Source: Oreohelix idahoensis
Taxonomy: Eukaryota; Mollusca; Gastropoda; Stylommatophora; Oreohelicidae
Assembly (NCBI GenBank): GCA_024509875.1
Contig: JAMPIV010010589.1
Coordinates: forward strand, 62,001 to 126,000
DNA length: 64,000 bases
Direction: 5' to 3'
The position numbers and the translations under genes were made by a program. Shown piece after piece: positions 21,205-33,706 of this stretch. Each line of letters starts with the position of its first letter. The first letter of the stretch is position 1. Under the pieces are notes generated by a model. The model was not told the DNA's origin and made no database searches. It saw only the letters and a list, made by a program, of their open reading frames with translations.

Positions 21205-21420
21205 TCGTCTTCAGTTCTAATTCTATCCTTTTATCTTCAGTTCTATTCTTGCATTTTCAGTTCTTTCCTTGCATTTTCAGGCCTCAGTTCTAGTCTTGTA
21301 TTTTCAAGTCTTCAGTTCTATCCATGTATTTTCAGGTCTTCAGTTCTATCTGTGTATTTTCAGGTCTTCAGTTCTATCCTTGCATTTTCAGGTCTTCAGT
21401 TCTATCCATATATTTTCAGC
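21205..21420 (+). repeat. Minisatellite, about 29 bp unit, about 8 copies
   Basis: The unit is close to TTCAGTTCTATCC followed by TTGCATTTTCAGGTC, repeated with small changes. The later four or five units are the most regular. No coding meaning is evident. Confidence 0.85.
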
Positions 21421-21699
21421 TCGCCAGATTTAAAATTTCCCTGTGTGGTACTGAACAGACAAAGAAATAATACTATTAATAGGGTAACTGCACCTCAGGC
21501 ATGTTGTACAAGGTGACTAATATGAGACTGTGCATGGGGCTGGCAACCTTATCATGTAAAACAAATTTCTACATAAACTGCTGCTGCCAGAACATGGGAA
21601 TGCTTGGTTCAGGATTCATACAAGGGTACCAGCTGTAGAGGTGACACGATGATGTGTAAAGTTGGGACTGGCTACCATATCCTATTGTTGTTTAAACAG

Positions 21700-22260
21700 G
21701 GCTGCTGAGCTTCTCACTCTTTAGCAGCCAATACCAAGATGAAGACTCCTTGGTATTATCTACACTGTAGATCTAGGCTTTTCCTGTAGCTTATCTGCCA
21801 TTCTGAAACATGCTGAGCTGAAGTCATGAGCTCCAGTTTGGCTTGCTTTTAAAGGATTGTTACATCTGGTCCCAAGCTAGGAGTAAGAAGTGCATGGCAT
21901 ACTGTGCATTCCACGCCATACAAGGGGCTCTCCAATTATGCAGAGCTAAAATACTGTGCTCTGGTTCTGGGATCTCCTGCACATAGCCACGTCTCAGCTC
22001 CCCCCCGCCTATCACTGGGCCCATAGCGAGATCCTCCTGCATGCAGTCAACCATCAATGCTAAAGCATCACGTCTGGGTCTCAAGTGACCTCCAAGCTTA
22101 GCGTGCAATGCTGGATTCTCAACAAGTTTCACCACAGGGGGAATAACTGAAAGTGTGTGGATGACTTCAAAAGTCACTGAGGGTGTGATTAGCCTCACAC
22201 TCACAGAGGTTCACTTCCACATATGTATATTGTAGCATTAAGCTTAGCTGGTGGTCATAC
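21700..22260 (+). repeat. Dispersed repeat R1, copy b (about 560 bp)
   Basis: The longest plus-strand copy. It runs from the words GCAGCCAATACCAAG / GGTATTATCTACACTGTAG to CTTAGCTGGTGGTCAT. The inverse complement of the same blocks, in the same order, lies at 53895-53325. Non-coding and unclassified. Confidence 0.8.
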
Positions 22261-22544
22261 ATGGATGACTGCAGATATGCCCCCACGCATAACATATCTT
22301 GTAGAAAATTTCAGGCCACAAAATACTTCAACAAAACAGTATAGTCACTGTCCTGGAATCCCCAAGGTAAAAGAAGCAGAGGTAGCCACACAAAAAAAAA
22401 AACCTGAAGAACAGAACTGGCGACAGAAATGAAACTGACCATAAAGACCTGAAGCCGATGGCACAGGACACAAAGACGTGGCTTCTGCTTGTTGTGGGTC
22501 TAAGCTACAAGGGGAGTTGAAGGGAGACGACAATAATAAAGAAT

Positions 22545-22680
22545 ACTAATAGATGATATTATTGTCTTAATAGATGAAATATTCACATTCTGTTCTAATA
22601 GATAACATTCACATTCTGTCCTAATAGATGATATCCCCATTCTCTGTACTAATAGATGATATTCACATTCTCTAACCTAT
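22545..22680 (+). repeat. Short tandem repeat, about 27 bp unit, 5 copies
   Basis: Units begin with CTAATAGATGATATTCAC and end ATTCTGT, with insertions and changes between copies. Confidence 0.8.
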
Positions 22681-22963
22681 TTGCAACCAACGTATTTTCA
22701 TCACTTCTTCCATTTGTATTCGTCAGGTTACATGAACATAGGAAGAAACTTTGTGGTGACGCATTAGTATGTAGCGACTGTCTGTCTAAAAACCAGCAAA
22801 GACATTTCACACTGTAAAGTCAAGAATTGCTATCTTGTCTGTACGACTCTCGAAAATCTGCCAACTCTTACTGGTGCAGGCAAAGAACATCATGTAATTT
22901 ATTTCATGCATAACTTTTAAATATGACCTTCACCAAAAGTAAATATACTACTTCCTTGTTACA

Positions 22964-23216
22964 TCCAGGGTCAAGAGTCACTTCCCTTTTTCAAACAAGC
23001 GTGATAGGATTTAGATGCTTCGCCTTCAGGGAAGTACCTAGGTTTTATTTATTTAATTTTTTTATATTTATTTTTATTAAGTTCTTATGTCTCCTATCTA
23101 GCCTTCACTTTCTTTCTTTTCCTGACGAAGGCCTTGTGGCCGTAACGTAGACTACTTTCTTTGTCTTTTGTCCTCGTAAGACGAATCACCTGTTTTCGAT
23201 TTTTTTCAAACCCATC
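22964..23216 (+). mobile_element. 253 bp retroposon with 16 bp target duplication and ribozyme-like motif
   Basis: CTACTTCCTTGTTACA is present exactly at 22948-22963 and again at 23217-23232, so the 253 bases between are an insertion. The insert has no frame. It contains CTGACGAAGGCCTTGTGGCC at 23122-23141, whose GGCC-TTGT-GGCC hairpin follows a CUGANGA-like start as in hammerhead ribozyme cores. Related motifs occur at 48354-48382 and 50250-50279, the latter next to Penelope-like sequence. Confidence 0.7.
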
Positions 23217-23752
23217 CTACTTCCTTGTTACAAGAATATTAATCAGATCAGGCAAAGTATGGGACTAATTACTGGCATTATAGGGGCATTGACGCATGTA
23301 ACACCAATACCCGTGTGCTTTGCTGACTTAGCATCACATTTGAATTTGTGAATTTGTGCTTTAGGAACAATGGTGGACAAACTAAGCAAGTTCTGTGAAT
23401 AAAAGCTTTTGTTCCCCCCCTTTTTTTTTTCTTCACACTTCCTATGATGCCAGATTTAGAGGACACTGTATATTGAGTGGTCTAACTGATCCAGATATAC
23501 ATGATGACGGGACACAACTTGTCAGTTCTGGAGATACCGGCCAATCTATAATTCCTACCACTGTAACTAGATTTTTCCATCCTATACATAGAACATTGAT
23601 CTTGTTTACCTTAATCAAGCCACTTAATGTTTCTGAAACTAGTGACTGCACCCCTTGCTGATTTCTACATTTTCAAATCCCATTATTTTACTTGTAAATT
23701 AAGAAGTATACGAAGATAAAACTTTTTTGGTATGACTATCCCCTAACTTATA

Positions 23753-24101
23753 CGGGGTGTTTGAAAACGATGTATACAGTCTTCGAATGGACTCACCATA
23801 AAATTTTGCCATTTTGTAAAAATAGAGCAGAATAATGCTAGATACAAATGCATAATGCCATTAATTACTTGTGAAGTTTTTTAACAGAAGGCTGTCAAAT
23901 TAAAACTGCATGTTTCATTATTAAATTAGTAACAATACAGAATGGCAGCCAGTTGTTCGTTGCTGTGAACAATGCACTGTTCAAGGTCGTCGACACTTTG
24001 AACATTTGTGACTTTAAATGTGAAAATGTCATATTTCAATCTCACATTATTATGGAGTTATGAGCAATAAAAGTGTGTACACATAATTTTCAAACACCCC
24101 T
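23753..24101 (+). mobile_element. Tc1/mariner-type MITE, about 349 bp
   Basis: GGGGTGTTTGAAAA at the left end is matched by TTTTCAAACACCCC at the right end, and TA flanks both ends (23751-23752 and 24102-24103). There is no intact frame. Terminal inverted repeats plus a TA duplication place it with Tc1/mariner-mobilised elements. The autonomous partner is not in this window. Confidence 0.75.
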
Positions 24102-24317
24102 TAGATATCACATGGCCCTTGCATAAAAGCTGAAAAGAAGACCACCTCACTTTTAAATGGATGTCTTCCACTGTGCTACCAAGCCAGTGGGAAGTCTTTG
24201 AATCCAGTTATTTCAATATAGTCACTTAGAAATTTAACAATTATAAATAGGAGTACATACATGACACAAAGATTTTACACAATTAAGATAAATGCAATTA
24301 ATTCTTGGCACAAAAAT

Positions 24318-24323
24318 TTTATT
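24318..24323 (-). terminator. Polyadenylation signal AATAAA of the prothymosin-like gene
   Basis: AATAAA on the minus strand, about 160 bases downstream of the stop codon at 24481-24483. It is in the right place to end the last exon. Confidence 0.65.
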
Positions 24324-24480
24324 ACAGTAACTCTAAAGTGATGAGAACCATGACAGCTTTACAACCTGACTATAAATAAAAGTCCCATGTTCCAAGAGAA
24401 AACAATGATACACATTTATACAAGTTTGTGAAAAAAATACGACTAAAAATGATGAAGATAAACGTGGGGAAAGAACAGCA

Positions 24481-24641
24481 TTAAGCAGATTCAGTTGGTT
24501 CCTCTGTTTTATCAGCACCATTTGATGATGACTCGGCCTCACTGGAATCTGTTTTTACTTTTTTCTTTGGACTTTCATCCTCAGCCTCTTCTTTGCTTTC
24601 TTGGTCTTCTGCAGACCTTTTCTCTGCTGTGACCTCAGCCT
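24481..24641 (-). CDS. Prothymosin-like gene, coding exon 4
   Basis: Begins after the acceptor tatcttttag and completes a Glu codon split across the intron. It carries the KRSAEDQ segment, an acidic run, the basic KKKVK nuclear-signal candidate and the C-terminus ending PTESA, then TAA at 24481-24483. Confidence 0.75.
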
Positions 24642-27600
24642 CTAAAAGATAAGAAATACAAGACAAAAAAATATTATACACATGCGTTGTCTATTCAGTC
24701 CAATTATTAAATACTAATAAATTAACATCCTTTACCCAGGAGTTTCTCATATTATAACAGAAGATGGTATATGTTAAACAAATCTAAAAGAGAATAGGAA
24801 TAGCCAAAGATACATACAACATGAAACAAATACTAACATCTAAACAACTAACTCACAAATTCAAAATGAGAATCCTCAAATGCTATATATATTGTTCATT
24901 ACTGTATTGCGTAGAACATGGACAATGAACAAGCAATTAAAGGAAAGAATTGAGGCCTTTGACAAGTGGATATACAGAAGAATGGAAAGAGGAAGAAAAC
25001 AAATGGAGATCTTAGAAATGAAAGAGAATGAAGGTCAAAATTAGACAGCTAAGATATTTTGGCCATGTAAAAAGACATAACACCTTACTGAAGACCATAA
25101 TAGAAAAGTTGAAGGCAAATGTGCACAAGGAACATGGCGATATAAGTGGGAAGATAACATCAAGAGAAGGACAGGAAAGAGTCTGTCAGAGTGCACCATC
25201 AAGACAAGAAGCAGAAGATGGAGATTCATTGCAGCTGACCTTCGATGTGGACATGGCAGCTGATGATGACTCAGTATGTAAAAGCTGTAACAAATAAGGG
25301 TTACACACAGTTTGTGAATTAACTGAGCCTAATATCTGTCATACTCAAACACAAGACTTTTCTTTTTAAATCAGCTCAACAAACCTGTATTTGATTCTGC
25401 TGCTTCTGAACTGGCATTTTCATTTGTATTCTCTTCTTCAACAACTTCAACTGGCTTTTCTTCTGTGGTTTTATCTACATCCTGAGTAATTAGAAGGATT
25501 TTAAATATTACCTAAAAAGATAATTGGGAATGCAGGAGCAACACAATGAACACACAATGACTCCTCTAAATAGATAAAACATTGGATAAATAATATCCAA
25601 ACAGTTTAAAGACTTGTTTTTCTATAATTAGTAACATGATGTCTAATTAAATGTCATTCTTCTTCTTCTTCTTTGATCCTTAGCTGCCGACCGTCAAAGC
25701 AGTCAGTGGCCATCACGCCTAGTGGCGTCTTGTAGGGCAACAACAAATTGATTCCACTTTGCTCGGTCGGTGGCCATCCTTCGTACAGTGCCCCAACTCT
25801 GGTTCGTTCTTTGCATCTCAGCCTCCACAGTCCTCCGCCAGGTTGTTTTTGGTCGGCCTCTCTTTCGTTTTCCTTCAGGGGTCCAAAGCATAGCTGTTCT
25901 TGTGATGGCATCGGGGTCTCTTCTGAGGACATGACCAACCCAGCTCCAGCGTCTGCCAGCTATGATGGTGTGCATATCCTCTTGCTTGCTACGAGTAAGC
26001 AGATCTTGGTTAGTGATGGTATTTGGCCAAAAGATTCGGTGAATTTTTCTTAGGCATGTTGTGTGAAAAGAGGACAATTTCGACATTTCCTTCTCTGTAA
26101 CTCTCCAGCATTCCGCACCATAGAGAAAATTAAATGTCATACAGTCCTATATTTCTTTGTTCTATATTGTATGTCCCCAAATTTTTTCCTGTTGCTGAAA
26201 TGTGTTCTAGCTTATTTCCTCATGCATGCCAACAATAAGTGAATTGCTTTATTCTTTCATGTAATCTGATTCTTTTGCATGATGACCTCTTTCAGGACAT
26301 CCTCATAGTCCTTTTAGCCATTCTTGGTAGTAATATGCTTCGAGGCAACAACAGTAAAGGTATGGAGAAAGTGGAAACATCAACTGATTGGACAGATGGG
26401 TATCCAATCACTTTGCTAGGAAGATATTAAAAGAGTGCATACAATACACAATAATGAAATCAGTGCCAGCACAAAACACACTGTAATAATTAAATTTGTA
26501 GAGAAATTATATCCAAGCATATATAAAGCGATGAACAGCTAATGTAGCTGAATACAGAGTTGGAAGAAGATGTTTGCCATGCACACATAAAAAAAAAAAC
26601 ATGTCAGTAATGATAGCGTAACCGAACCATCTTGTCATCCCCATTGTCTCCATGGTTTACTGCTTTTTTACCACAACATCTTCAAGAAGATAGATTACTA
26701 GGCCACAATAAAGTCTAGAAATAGTTGTGTGTTATATTTGTGTTTTCGCTTCTTCTAGAGCATTCATCGCGTGTGTTATTTAGTGGCCCAATTACTGCGT
26801 GCGCACTAATCTTGTGAGCGATTAGCCCTAGGGCCTATATAAAGAGAGAGTAAGCATGCGAAAGACCCGATTTTGCAAGAGCCGCCCAGAGAGAAAACGA
26901 AGTTAGGCACGCCCTGTGTGGGTAGAAGAACAACAAAGACATGACACGTGAGTTAATTTAGGTAGAAGGTGATAGTGTTAGAAAGATATAGGGATGTAGG
27001 TCTGCTACATATTTGGTATCATGTTTAATGAAATAGATAAATAGATGTGTTTCATGAGGAGATTTCTTTTTAGGACATTATAATTCAGTCTTGAAATGAT
27101 AGATGAGTGAAAATATGTGTGGATAGATTTTACTGGTGTTAAGTCCAGATTGCAGCTGTAAGAGTTTAGTAGCAATTATTTCATCCATCAGACCGGGCAA
27201 GAAAGGCAAATTTAGTAGGAGAGTATTTCATACAGGGGACTGGACAGAGATGTTATCTGGGACTAATTTAGATAATATTAACTTGTTGGCAGGATGGCAA
27301 CCGGGGGGGCCACGTGTTGATGGCTGTGCATAAAGAAGGCGCCAGTGAGTCTGCATTAACACTCTTAGTTATCACGTGTTATAGGCCTAGTAATGTTATG
27401 TTATTTTATATTGTGTGAATTGACACGTGGGTGAAGGCAGGTTAAGGTAATTTTCTTCAGTAATGGAAGAGATAGTTTAGGTTAAAGTGTATTTCACAAT
27501 AATTGATCACAATACTACTGTATTTCTTTAGTGGGTTACTTTGAGGTTACTGTATATATTTAGTGGGTCACTTTGAGATTAGTTTAATTACATCTGTTGT

Positions 27601-30600
27601 GTACACAGTTTTGTAGTGCTAAAGTTCCCTTTAAGAAGATGAATCTAGCTTTAGGTATTTAGATTTCTGGTGAGCGCAATGTCACTCCTTTGTGCGTAAG
27701 GCACGTTGAGACAGGTGTTTCTCTGTTTGCTCCTTGCAGAGCATGTAAACACCAATGCGGCTGGTGTCCATCACAAGCCCACAAGAAGCATTTTTATGCT
27801 ATTGCAGTGGTTGTTTCTGTAACAATGTGTTTTATAAGCTGAGTTCCCAATCTCATCAGTAGGCATATACGACATGCTTCAGAGTCAGGAACGAATATTG
27901 AGATGGATCAGTTGTTTATGCCCATTAATGAGAGTATTCGTTGTACATATAGTTGAATATTATTCTATGTCCATTTTATTATTATTTAATTATTGTTATG
28001 TGTAGAATGGTTTGTGAGAGCACGTGGAGATATATATTTCTCTTCTCGCTCCTTATGGAGCATGGGGCCACCAATGTGGCTGGCATCCACATGAAGCCCT
28101 CACAAAGTATTCATATGCTCGTGCAGTAGTGGTTTCGGTAGCAATCTGTGTTACATGGTGAGATTGCCAGCCTCATGCACAACACCATACTAGTCTCATT
28201 GGACGACATGCATGAGTGTGTGTGTGATAGTTGAGTGTTTCACGTAGCGTGGAAGAAGGACAGTTTGACAGGTGAGAGCATGGTGTTTCTCATTATTTAA
28301 ATATTACGATTTTAACTAGTCGTTGCTTTGTTTGCGTCTTCAGATTAGCAATCGAGCACTGGCTGGGTGTTTTGTTTTGTTTGTTTAATGTTTGCTTCAT
28401 GTGCTTGGTCACTGGCTGGGTTGTATGAATAAATACAGCCCCTGCCTTAAGAATCAGAGTTTTATTGTTGATCGGGTCGGTTGCGAGTGTGCAAGAAGGT
28501 GATCACATATCACAACAGCATCATCATCATCTTGCCCACCCTATCACAATAGGAACATTTGCAAACAACTTTAATGCAGAACGAGGCAGGTGAACTGTAG
28601 CAGAAGACTTATTAAAACCCAAAAATTCAGATTCACTTAATTAATTAATAGCACTAAAAAGTCAAGGAGATAAAGATCTCAATATCCTAACAGCAACACT
28701 CTAAAAACTAAGACAGCAAAATTCAAGAGTTGCAACTGTGGATTCCACCTCACTGCAACATTGTGATATGAAAAGCCTAACAAACTGGCAATGGCAGATT
28801 GAAAAACCACTTCAAATCAATACAAATGTAACATATGAAGAGATCAAGCAACTACTCAAGGGAAGATACACAGAAAAAATATGGGGTGCGACCATCAGTC
28901 ATCATTAAAAAACTGCACATCACATGTGAACAAATAATCAAGTTCGGTACTGATAAGTGCTCCCATCTATTTAATAAACTAAAGACAGGAACTATCAATG
29001 TGAATGTTCCCTGCGGCACTGATAAAATGACTGCTGAACATCTGCTGCAGGAGATGAACATGAGGAACACTGAAAGCACATATGGCCATTTCTAGTATAC
29101 CAGTCCAGGATAGGCCCTATGGTTATCTCAGCAACCTGGGCTTGGCCACTACTTTCTTCAAGCTATTCAAGCTCACGATTAATATTGCTCCTTTCATTCC
29201 AAATTTAATTATAAAAACAGTTTAAGTAAGCAATATAGGTAACGATGTATTTCACCAATCCATACAAAATGATATTTTTGTTGTTTATGGTAAGCATGCA
29301 GAACAAGAAACTTCAAATGCAATTCTGAGAGAACCTTCCAAAGACAGTGTTCTTTTTATATACCTTTTGTGATATAAAAATAGAACTACTCACAAACAAT
29401 GTTTAATGTTTGATCTGGAAAGCCCAGACAGAGAAACCAGATGAGAGAAAAGCTAAGAATGCCAACCACGAAAAACTTGTTGGCACAGCTCAGGGAGCAG
29501 ATGAGAGTACTACAGAAGATGTACACTGGACGAATGAGGCCACTCTAGCTAGTATACAACATTGCAGCATGGGCAACAGCAGTAAGTCAAACTTTAATAA
29601 AATTAACAGACTCCAAAACCAAGCAATGATAACCATAATGGGAAGCTTGGGGACAACACCTGCAACCAATGGAGGACAGAAGAGCTCAGCAACAAGCCGA
29701 GAAATTCAGAAGGCTAACAGACCACCAACTGTACCAAATAAATGGTCTTGGGAAGACTCAAGCAAAGTAGGGTGACCTGCTCTCTTCCTCGCTGCCTTTG
29801 CCTTCCATAACTCAATAGCAGTCACATATCCATTTTTACAGCTGGGTAGACTGGAGTATGACGTGACCTGGTGTTGAACCAGTTCTCCTTGCCCTGAAAA
29901 GCAACCAGTCACTACTTTGCCATCTTGGCGTTCTATTATACTTTAGCAAATAACTTAATTAGAAAGCTTTTGCTTGTGTGGAGCCTCAGAAGTTTACCAA
30001 TACATTTTTTTTTTAAAGAAGCAACTCTGATGTTCTTACATCATCTGTTTTCCCTTTTACATCTTCCACTGTCTTTGCCACAACAGGCACTGTAGCTTCA
30101 GCTGTTTCAACAATGATTTCATCTCTGAAAGAGAAGAATAACAATTATTAAATTACGCGGCGCAGTACTGGCAAAGTGTGGTGTGTGTATTATGTGATAA
30201 AATAAAAACACCAAAACAAATGGAATTTAAAAATTAGTCCTATTGTGCTATCATTTCAGCTACCTGTGGAGCAGTCCTTCAAACAGTTCTCTCCAAGCCC
30301 TCCGGTGGCTGTGTAAAAAAAAAAAATCTTCACTGTATTCATTAACTCTTTCATTCCAGAGTTATTTTGCACGCTGTGCCAGACTTTTTTTGTGGGCAGA
30401 ATTTTATAGAGTGAAGTGTTCATCTTTCAGTCTAAATTTGTTTGTGAATTTTCCTTTGAACATGTACTTATTATATACCAAACTGTAGGGAAATTGATAG
30501 AGAATTCAAATATATAATGTCTTTGGTAGTGTTAACACAAGTATGTTCGGTATACTTAAAACATTTTGCATGTAAAATTGAAAAACGCTAAAAAGTTGAC

Positions 30601-33600
30601 TGTAAAATACGATCTTACCAAAGACAAATTACTGTTGTAGACAATAAAACTTTCTTTTTAGTCTTCAAACATCAAGTTAATCCATATACAAGTAAAAAAA
30701 ACATGCTTATGGCCACAATTAGTACATTTAGTGTTATTCACACCAGTTTTTTCCGTGGTCCTTTGTAAGAAAAATATAAATTATGCAATCGTGCATTACG
30801 TAATTTTCAAACAAATAAAGAAGAATAACGTCATATAAAAACTTTTTTACTCTTGTTTAATGTTTTAATTGTATCCCTAGCTTCATCTTCTACCAAGAAC
30901 TAGTGATTAGATGTTACGGTAGGTCTAGTTTTGTTGCTTTTTGATCGGCCAGAATACGACTACGCCCACTCATCAACTAAACCTAGTGTGTCTAGCTTTT
31001 CTGCACAGATTCCGTATTTTGACAACAAACTGTGACTACCAAACAATCATCATCAATGTCAGCAATGTTTCAAAGTAGTTTGACACATTCATTTGCTTAG
31101 GAGACTTAGAAAATGTAATATAAAGCGAGACATATTTCTCTAGCAACAACAACGAAAAACGCAAACATGCAAATCTTCACAAAAATTTTGATCATAACAT
31201 CAAAACATGCACATGTGCTGATTAACTACAGTCAAATTAGTTGTTTAGATAGTAGCGGAAGTCATTCTACGAGTTTTAATATATGAACTGCATTAAGCGG
31301 ACGATTTTTAAGGTTTATGCGTGATAAACTAAAAACCACGCTGTGAGCGTTGCTCTGGCACGGCGCGTTGAATTTTGCAACGCTCAGAGCGTTGGTCTGG
31401 AGTCAAAGAGTTAACCTCGTTACGTCTGTCTCCAGTTCTGCCTTGTTCAGTGTCCTAACATTATACATGCCAACTGTAAAAATTGTTCAGGCTAACAAAT
31501 GAAAGCTGAATCAGCGATATAAACACCATTTGAGTGATGATTAAATACATCTATGTTAAAATGAGCGTGAAGGCTTTGTTTTTAAATAAAGCGAATCTGC
31601 AACTGTGGCACCTGGGAAAAAACGCTTTGAAATGTAATGTTTTATTTTTATAGAACTTGTCTAATACCCAGACCTACTACTTCATCTTATTTATCACTCT
31701 CACATAATGACATGTATCTCTTAAGTGGTGGTCTGCCTCAGACTTCTCAAGGTTTAGGTGAACGTCACGCTGTCTGCTTCTTTTGTGAAGCCTCCTTTCC
31801 ACACGGATATGTTTTGTTTCTCAAATGAACTGTCCAGTTTTAGTCCATTGTATAGAATGATCATTTTAAATCTGAACATTACCATCTGGCCTCTCCTTGA
31901 CAAACAGGCAGATGCTAATATAGGTTCATATTCTTTTATCTTAAATCGTCTAGGACAGCTGTGTTTAGGAAACCAGACTTTTTTGGTTTCCAGATGTTGA
32001 CCAAATAATGTTCGAAAATCGCCCTAAGAAACTTTCTTACCTACTACTTAGTCATTCCTTTTCTACCCTGGGGTGTATAGGTTTGCCAGAAAGAACGCCA
32101 CACAATCCTATCGATGTCTTTCTCATGGCCTGGTCCCAATGTAGTCCTCGGTCCTTCAGGGATTGTCTAATATTATCCTCATGGCAAACTATGGGTCATC
32201 CTGATGGTCTGGATCCCTGGCTCTTAGTTTCCCATATTTTTTGTGGTAGCCTATCTTCCATTCTGCATACATGGCTAAACCATCGTAATTGGGATTGTTC
32301 CACTTGGGTTGACAGGGGCTGTGTTTTGAGGTCCTGATGTACCATTTGGCTGTGGATCATGAATCTTCTTGTACTTTCAACCACCTTCCTCAGATACCCA
32401 TTTCTGAGGTTTGGAGCTGGCTTTTGTGGATCACTGCCCATCCATATGCCAAGACTGAAACATAGGTGCAACGGTAAACAGCCATCTTCGTCTTCTTGCC
32501 AATTTCTCTTTTGCTGAGGAATCCTCTATTTATGGCCTGACAAAAATTCTCTCAGCTATAGCTCCTCAGGTAGCCAAAAAAAAAACTTTCAACTTTGAAA
32601 ATATTTTGGTTTTTGAATTAAAGGATACAGACGTGTGCTTATTATCACACCATTATCCATATGTTGCGCACTAACCAGGATTCATGGCGCATTCACAGCT
32701 GTGTTTATATTAGTGCTTGTAACAGGGTGATATGAACGCAGTTTCATAATCCAGATATACCAGGTTCGAAACCTGCTGCAGGCGGTTTGGTGGCAGATCG
32801 CTTTGTGTGGATTTTTAACAATGGTATAAGCGCTGTACCGTTCAGAAAGCAATGGCAAACTACTGAACGTAAAAATTGCCTAGAAAAATCACAGCCAATA
32901 AAAGCTGGGGTTGATTGCCACGTCCTGTAAAGGATAAGCAACTAACTTTTAACAGGGTGCTTAGCTTGTTTCTATTTTCCCCCACAATGGCTTATGCAGC
33001 TGCTTTCCGTGCCTCTGCTTCAATTTTGAAGTTATTTAACTATGCTTTATTGGTAACTGTGATAGGACTTCCTGCTCATTTTACTTGCAAATATTTACTT
33101 TCCCATCAATTTTTTTGGTAGCTCCGGTTACCGCTCCACCTGACATATAAGCAGATTCACTTTGTGACCGGACACACATTTTTAATGCTTTCTTTTTGAT
33201 TTGTGTACCCTTTTTGCATCACTTTAGCAGGTTTTTGTTTTCCCAACAGCTCTGGTATGCTGTTAATCAGTTATGAAAATATCGTTTTCCATGGCGAGAT
33301 TGTGCTCCTGAAAAGTAAGTTTTTGAGTGAAATCTGGCAAAACAGATGCAAGCTGTTTTGTTTTTGCACACAGCTGCTTCTTAGCCGCTGACTGCTTCCA
33401 CTTTGCTCGGTTGGCTGCCATCCTTCAGGCAGTGCCCTAGCTCTAGTTTTTACAGTCTAACTTGGCCATAATAACCTTTTTCATCAAGTAAATTCATGTT
33501 TTAGCATTTCTGTTAGCACTTAGGCAATTCAATTTTTCTATTTAAGGCTGTTCTCTACTGTAGTTCCAAGATATGTGGTGCTCTTTTCTTAACTAAACAT

Positions 33601-33637
33601 CCAGGCATGTACCACACACACACACATATATATTTAG

Positions 33638-33706
<69 letters not shown>

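Noticed and set aside
30243..30488. Small plus-strand protein
   Set aside because: Crosses the left end of the TTAA element and shows no motif.
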